From contig JBGPHC010000054.1 in NCBI GenBank assembly GCA_041484195.1, forward strand, positions 1-8,605: DNA of 8,605 nucleotides, in the 5' to 3' direction. The stretch is from PSRI01 sp041484195. Lineage in GTDB: Bacteria; Bacteroidota; Bacteroidia; Chitinophagales; Chitinophagaceae. Every line of letters begins with the position of its first letter. The stretch's first letter is position 1. The position numbers were made by a program, and so were the translations under genes. Shown piece after piece: positions 5,754-8,605 of this stretch. The notes beneath the pieces are model-generated. The model did not search any database and was not told the origin of the DNA. It saw nothing but the letters and a program-made list of their open reading frames with translations.

Positions 5754-5806
5754 AATGTCAGTGGCAACTCTATTATCGCTTCTTAAAAGATCATAATTAA
5801 GCAAGT

Positions 5807-7510
5807 ATGAAAAACTTACTACAAGAGATCCCCCTGGTCACATTCAGCTTTTTTATACTGACACTCGCTGCATGCCATGGAAAAAATAAATCTACGGCAA
5901 AACAAGCTATAAATGCTATCAACCTTAAGCAGGGTGAGGTTGTTTTGTGTGGTCCTCCAGGCAAACAATTTGGCTCAGTTGAATTTGAAACATCCTGTAC
6001 CGGAAAAGTAAAAAAAGATTTTAACTTAGCCATGGCACTCCTCCATTCATTTGAATATGATGAAGCAGAAAAAGTTTTTGCAAAAATTATTTATGAAGAG
6101 CCGGAATGTGCAATGGCTTATTGGGGTGTTGCTATGTGCAATTACCATCAGCTTTGGCCATCTCAGCCCACACAGGCTGAACTCGTAAAAGGGGGTAAGG
6201 CAATTTCAATCGCACAGTCACTTACGCAAAAATCAAAAAGAGAATCAGACTATATTGAAGCCATTGCATTGTTCTATAAAGACTGGAATAAAGTAGACCA
6301 TCACACCCGTTGCCTCAACTTCGAAAAAGCAATGGAAAAAGCTTATAGTGAATTTCCAAACGATAAAGAAGTCGCCATATTTTATGCTTTGGCGCTTGAT
6401 GGAGCAGCAGATCCGGCTGATAAGACTTTCAGTAATCAAAGAAAAGCCGGCGGTATATTAACTGCCTTATATCCCAATGAACCCAATCATCCCGGGATTG
6501 TTCATTATATTATTCATAGCTACGACTATCCTGAGCTTGCTACATTAGGCTTAGAGGCAGCTAGAAAATATGCTTCCATTGCTCCATCTTCGGCACATGC
6601 CCAGCACATGCCTTCGCATATTTTCACAAGATTGGGGCTTTGGGATGAATGCATTAATTCAAATCTCATTTCTACTTCTTCTGCAAGGTGCTATGCCGAA
6701 AATGCCGGAATTAAGGGCCATTGGGACGAAGAACTTCATGGCATGGACTATCTTGTTTATGCTTACCTGCAAAAAGGAGAAAATAATCTTGCAAAGGAAC
6801 AATGTGATTATCTTAAGACTATTCATGAGGTCTATCCGGTGAACTTTAAAGATGCTTATGCCTTTGCTGCAATTCCTTCCCGCTATATACTTGAAAACAA
6901 AATTTGGGAACAGGCAGCCAGCCTGAAAATAAGCCCCGAAAGCTTTCCATGGGAAAAATTTCCCTGGCAAAAAGCTATTTTTTATTTTACCCGTCTTCTT
7001 GGTTCTGTTCACACTGGTCATATTGATTCGGCCAGGGCCGAATTAAAGAGCTTAAATACGATTTATGATACACTGATTGCACAAAAAGATTCGTATAAAG
7101 CCAATCAGGTACAAATTCAGATCAAAACATCCGAAGCCTGGATACTTTTTAAGGAAGGAAAAAATATCAAAGCACTAAGGCTTATGAATCTTGCGACAGA
7201 TATGGAAGATAAAACTGAAAAAAGCCCCGTCACTCCCGGTGAAGTAATACCGGCAGTGGAATTGTTGGGAGATATGTTACTTCAAATGAACAAAACCGAC
7301 AAAGCTTTAGAAGCATACGAAGCAGATTTAAAGAAACACCCCAATCGGTTTAATGCTCTCTATTGCGCAGGATTAGCTGCTGAAAAATCCAACAATTTTG
7401 AAAAGGCAAACCTTTATTATCGACAACTGACAAGTATTGCAAATTCAAATAATTCAAACAGGCCTGAACTTGAAACAGCAAAGTTTTTCTTAAAAAAGCA
7501 AGCACATTAG
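5807..7510 (+). CDS. TPR-repeat lipoprotein with conserved histidine-rich core
   Basis: A 567-aa exported protein. A hydrophobic signal segment (about 8-22) ends in a lipobox, LTLAAC, with Cys23 as the lipidated residue. The following residues (HGKNK) do not resemble the Bacteroidetes surface-export signal of serine plus acidic residues, so a periplasm-facing lipoprotein is more likely. TPR-like helical pairs are seen at about 70-115 (ALLHSFEYDEAEKVFAKI, AYWGVAMC), 310-340 and 485-550 (LLGDMLLQMNKTDKALEAYE; ALYCAGLAAEKSNNFEKA). A Cys48/Cys64 pair precedes the first repeat. The centre carries a His-rich block: NHPGIVHYIIHSYD (227-240) and AHAQHMPSHIFTRLG (263-277). Homologues of this architecture are annotated only as TPR proteins and I know of no assigned function. 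The regularly placed histidines suggest metal or heme binding (inference). ATG 5807 is the only start giving the signal peptide. Confidence 0.85.
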   Translation: MKNLLQEIPLVTFSFFILTLAACHGKNKSTAKQAINAINLKQGEVVLCGPPGKQFGSVEFETSCTGKVKKDFNLAMALLHSFEYDEAEKVFAKIIYEEPECAMAYWGVAMCNYHQLWPSQPTQAELVKGGKAISIAQSLTQKSKRESDYIEAIALFYKDWNKVDHHTRCLNFEKAMEKAYSEFPNDKEVAIFYALALDGAADPADKTFSNQRKAGGILTALYPNEPNHPGIVHYIIHSYDYPELATLGLEAARKYASIAPSSAHAQHMPSHIFTRLGLWDECINSNLISTSSARCYAENAGIKGHWDEELHGMDYLVYAYLQKGENNLAKEQCDYLKTIHEVYPVNFKDAYAFAAIPSRYILENKIWEQAASLKISPESFPWEKFPWQKAIFYFTRLLGSVHTGHIDSARAELKSLNTIYDTLIAQKDSYKANQVQIQIKTSEAWILFKEGKNIKALRLMNLATDMEDKTEKSPVTPGEVIPAVELLGDMLLQMNKTDKALEAYEADLKKHPNRFNALYCAGLAAEKSNNFEKANLYYRQLTSIANSNNSNRPELETAKFFLKKQAH

Positions 7511-7550
7511 TCCGCGCGTTTTTGGAAGATCTACCGCTAATGCGAAATTT

Positions 7551-7661
7551 GGAGTCGAATCCCCTGTATGACTCCCGAATGGAGGCAGACCTACCCTTCT
7601 GCTCCTGGCAGGCAGTCTGCCCGACTCCGGAGGGAGGCGGTGGCATCCTCTTGCACGCCAC
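7551..7661. repeat. GC-rich hairpin element, REP-like intergenic repeat
   Basis: About 64% GC by hand count over 7551-7660, well above the neighbouring genes. It is dense in inverted repeats: GGAGTC/GACTCC (7551-7556 with 7570-7575 or with 7623-7628), GGCAGAC/GTCTGCC (7584-7590 with 7615-7621), palindrome CTCCGGAG (7625-7632), and GTGGC/GCCAC (7640-7644 with 7657-7661). It also contains an imperfect direct repeat of about 19 nt starting at 7570 and 7623 (GACTCC..GGAGGC). This layout is typical of dispersed REP-type elements. It lies between the stop of the lipoprotein gene and the sigma factor promoter and could also stop transcription, though no T-run follows. Multi-copy status cannot be seen from one window. 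Confidence 0.55.
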
Positions 7662-7703
7662 TCATTCCTGCCTGACTTATTCCTAAAATAAAAAGGATTT
7701 GCG

Positions 7704-7711
7704 TAAATTTA
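7704..7711 (+). promoter_or_regulatory. Candidate -7 promoter element for the ECF sigma gene
   Basis: TAAATTTA, one base from TAnnTTTG, lies 15 nt before the ATG, giving a very short leader. A TTTG at 7698-7701 is too close to serve as -33. The start codon itself has no Shine-Dalgarno sequence, which is normal for this phylum. Confidence 0.27.
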
Positions 7712-7726
7712 GTCTATCAAATCTTC

Positions 7727-8338
7727 ATGACCATTCCATCCCGCATATTGCCCAATGAAAAAAAGCTCTTTGCCCGTATTGCGGAGAATGATGAAGAAGC
7801 ATTTACCATTGTTTTTCATCATTACAACCGTCGTATTTACCCCTTCGTCCTGAAGATGATCAAGTCGGAGGTAATGGCCGAAGAAATTGTTCAGGAAGTG
7901 TTTATGAAACTCTGGAGCAAGCGGAAGGCGCTGGCCGAAATAAACAGTCCCCAATCCTTCATTTTTACTATGGCCACTAACCGCACTCTTGATTACCTGA
8001 AAAAACTTTCCAATGAATCCCGGATGATAAAGGAAATAGGTAAATCGATGGGGCAATTGAGAAATAATGAGATTGAAGAATGGTTCGACGGTAAAGGAAG
8101 CGAATATTTGATTTATGAAGCGATCAATGCACTACCCCCTCAGCGGCAGCTTGTTTACAAACTAAGTCGTCAGCACGGAAAATCCTATAAAGAAATTGGC
8201 CAGGAATTAAATATCTCACCTAAAACTGTACAGGCCCATTTAGTTGAGGCGATTCGTTCCATCAAGGAATATCTTCAAAAAGCACCTGGTGGCTATCTTG
8301 CGCTTTTGATATATGTATTCGAAATACATAGCCGGTAA
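7727..8338 (+). CDS. ECF-family RNA polymerase sigma factor (Bacteroidota type)
   Basis: A 203-aa alternative sigma factor that directs RNA polymerase to a small regulon. Region 2 spans about 15-90: DEEAFTIVFHHYNRRIYPFV, then EEIVQEVFMKLW (52-63), then SPQSFIFTMATNRTLDYLKK (74-93). Region 4 spans about 127-182: INALPPQRQLVYKLSRQHGKS, with the DNA-binding helix-turn-helix KEIGQELNISPKTVQAHLVEAI (155-176 region). Length and the short hydrophobic C-terminal tail (GGYLALLIYVFEI) are typical of the large Bacteroidota ECF group, many of which are paired with FecR-type anti-sigma factors and SusC/SusD-like or TonB-dependent systems. No such partner starts in the remaining 267 nt, except that an ATG at 8600 reaches the window edge and cannot be judged. 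The target regulon cannot be inferred. Confidence 0.92.
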   Translation: MTIPSRILPNEKKLFARIAENDEEAFTIVFHHYNRRIYPFVLKMIKSEVMAEEIVQEVFMKLWSKRKALAEINSPQSFIFTMATNRTLDYLKKLSNESRMIKEIGKSMGQLRNNEIEEWFDGKGSEYLIYEAINALPPQRQLVYKLSRQHGKSYKEIGQELNISPKTVQAHLVEAIRSIKEYLQKAPGGYLALLIYVFEIHSR

Positions 8339-8350
8339 GGCGAAACAATG

Positions 8351-8456
8351 TTTCACTTCTATCAGAAACAACCTTTCTAGCCATTAAAAAAAATATTTCC
8401 CAACCCTCAGAAGCAACCTTTCACTGCTATCTATTTATTTCCGTTCTATCTATTTA
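8351..8456. repeat. Cluster of short interleaved direct repeats downstream of the sigma gene
   Basis: Three near-identical pairs are packed into about 106 nt of non-coding DNA. CAGAAACAACCTTTC (8363-8377) recurs as CAGAAGCAACCTTTC (8408-8422), 14 of 15 identical, 45 nt apart. TTTCACTTCTATC (8351-8363) recurs as TTTCACTGCTATC (8419-8431). CTATCTATTTA (8427-8437) recurs exactly at 8446-8456, 19 nt apart. A small hairpin GAAAC-AAT-GTTTC (8342-8354) precedes them. Possible protein-binding sites or a decayed duplication; nothing else is recognisable from 8339 to the end. Confidence 0.45.
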
Positions 8457-8605
8457 AATGAGCAAATTCCAGGATTACCCATTTAGGCCTCAAAGCAAAA
8501 ACCAGGGGTTGGCAATTGCTAAACTATTTTAATTTGGGGCTAAATAGAAGGGTATGTTCCAGGGAATAGCAGTGCAGCAGTTTAACAGGTATTTCAAAAA
8601 TGAGG

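Larger units (their letters stand above)
5425..5806. other. Divergent intergenic region
   Basis: This 382-nt stretch separates the divergent flavin reductase and TPR lipoprotein genes. Besides one promoter candidate on each strand it holds a 10-bp palindrome AGTTCGAACT (5646-5655); its core GTTCGAAC also occurs at 4153-4160. A reading frame without stops runs from about 5541 to 5783 on the plus strand but has no ATG near its beginning; its only plausible start is TTG 5643, 4 nt after a GGAGGGAG (5631-5638), giving 47 codons with no recognisable family. It could be a leader peptide, a decayed gene or chance. Confidence 0.4.

Noticed and set aside
7511..7530. CGCGCG followed by TTTTT as a terminator for the lipoprotein gene
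   Set aside because: The palindrome has no loop, so no stable hairpin forms before the T-run.
7551..7575. GGAGTCGAATCCCC-like segment as a possible tRNA end or attachment site
   Set aside because: It recalls a T-arm, but no acceptor, D or anticodon arm precedes it and no integrase lies nearby; the GC-rich repeat explanation covers it better.
8458..8532. 24-codon ATG frame near the right edge
   Set aside because: Short, no supporting signal, and starts within the repeat-rich tail.

Overview
The window looks like chromosomal DNA from a Bacteroidota bacterium, most likely near Chitinophagaceae. Four things point this way: moderate GC; start codons mostly without Shine-Dalgarno sequences; several upstream matches to the Bacteroidota -7 promoter element (TAnnTTTG or TAnnTTTA); and gene families typical of the phylum, namely a Bacteroidota-type ECF sigma factor, a TPR lipoprotein, and an Rrf2/Ric/DUF2249 cluster. 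No rRNA, tRNA, CRISPR array, transposase or phage gene was seen.

Left part (1-4150): a tightly packed plus-strand cluster, apparently for nitric oxide or nitrosative stress and Fe-S cluster maintenance. It runs: (1) a Ric/ScdA-type di-iron repair protein with an extra N-terminal DUF2249 domain; (2) a DUF1858 + two DUF2249 protein; (3) a 12-helix NnrS / heme-copper-oxidase-subunit-I-like membrane protein; (4) a MIP18/SufT-like (DUF59) Fe-S assembly factor; (5) an Rrf2-family, NsrR-like regulator with three cysteines. Genes 2 to 5 are separated by 7, -4 and 1 nt and are almost certainly co-transcribed; gene 1 lies 71 nt upstream of gene 2. The inferred logic is that the Fe-S regulator senses NO and controls a set that repairs Fe-S centres and handles NO at the membrane. 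No NO reductase or nitrous oxide reductase gene is in the window. Upstream of gene 1 are three inverted repeats, one of them a perfect 9-bp pair just before a plausible promoter. At the extreme left edge a minus-strand reading frame with a strong ribosome binding site may be the first 13 codons of an RND efflux pump gene.

Middle (4151-5806): a COG4119-type Nudix hydrolase with its own good promoter match, convergent with a flavin reductase-like FMN-binding protein on the minus strand, followed by a 382-nt divergent intergenic region.

Right part (5807-8605): a large TPR lipoprotein with a conserved histidine-rich core, then a GC-rich (about 64%) hairpin-forming intergenic element resembling a dispersed REP-like repeat, then an ECF sigma factor. 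No anti-sigma gene follows within the window. The last 267 nt hold short direct repeats and no convincing gene.

The observation most worth following up is that the membrane protein carries three copies of one helix motif exactly 134 residues apart. The pseudo-threefold layout of heme-copper oxidases is therefore directly readable in the sequence, and the histidine is kept in copies one and two but replaced by serine in copy three.
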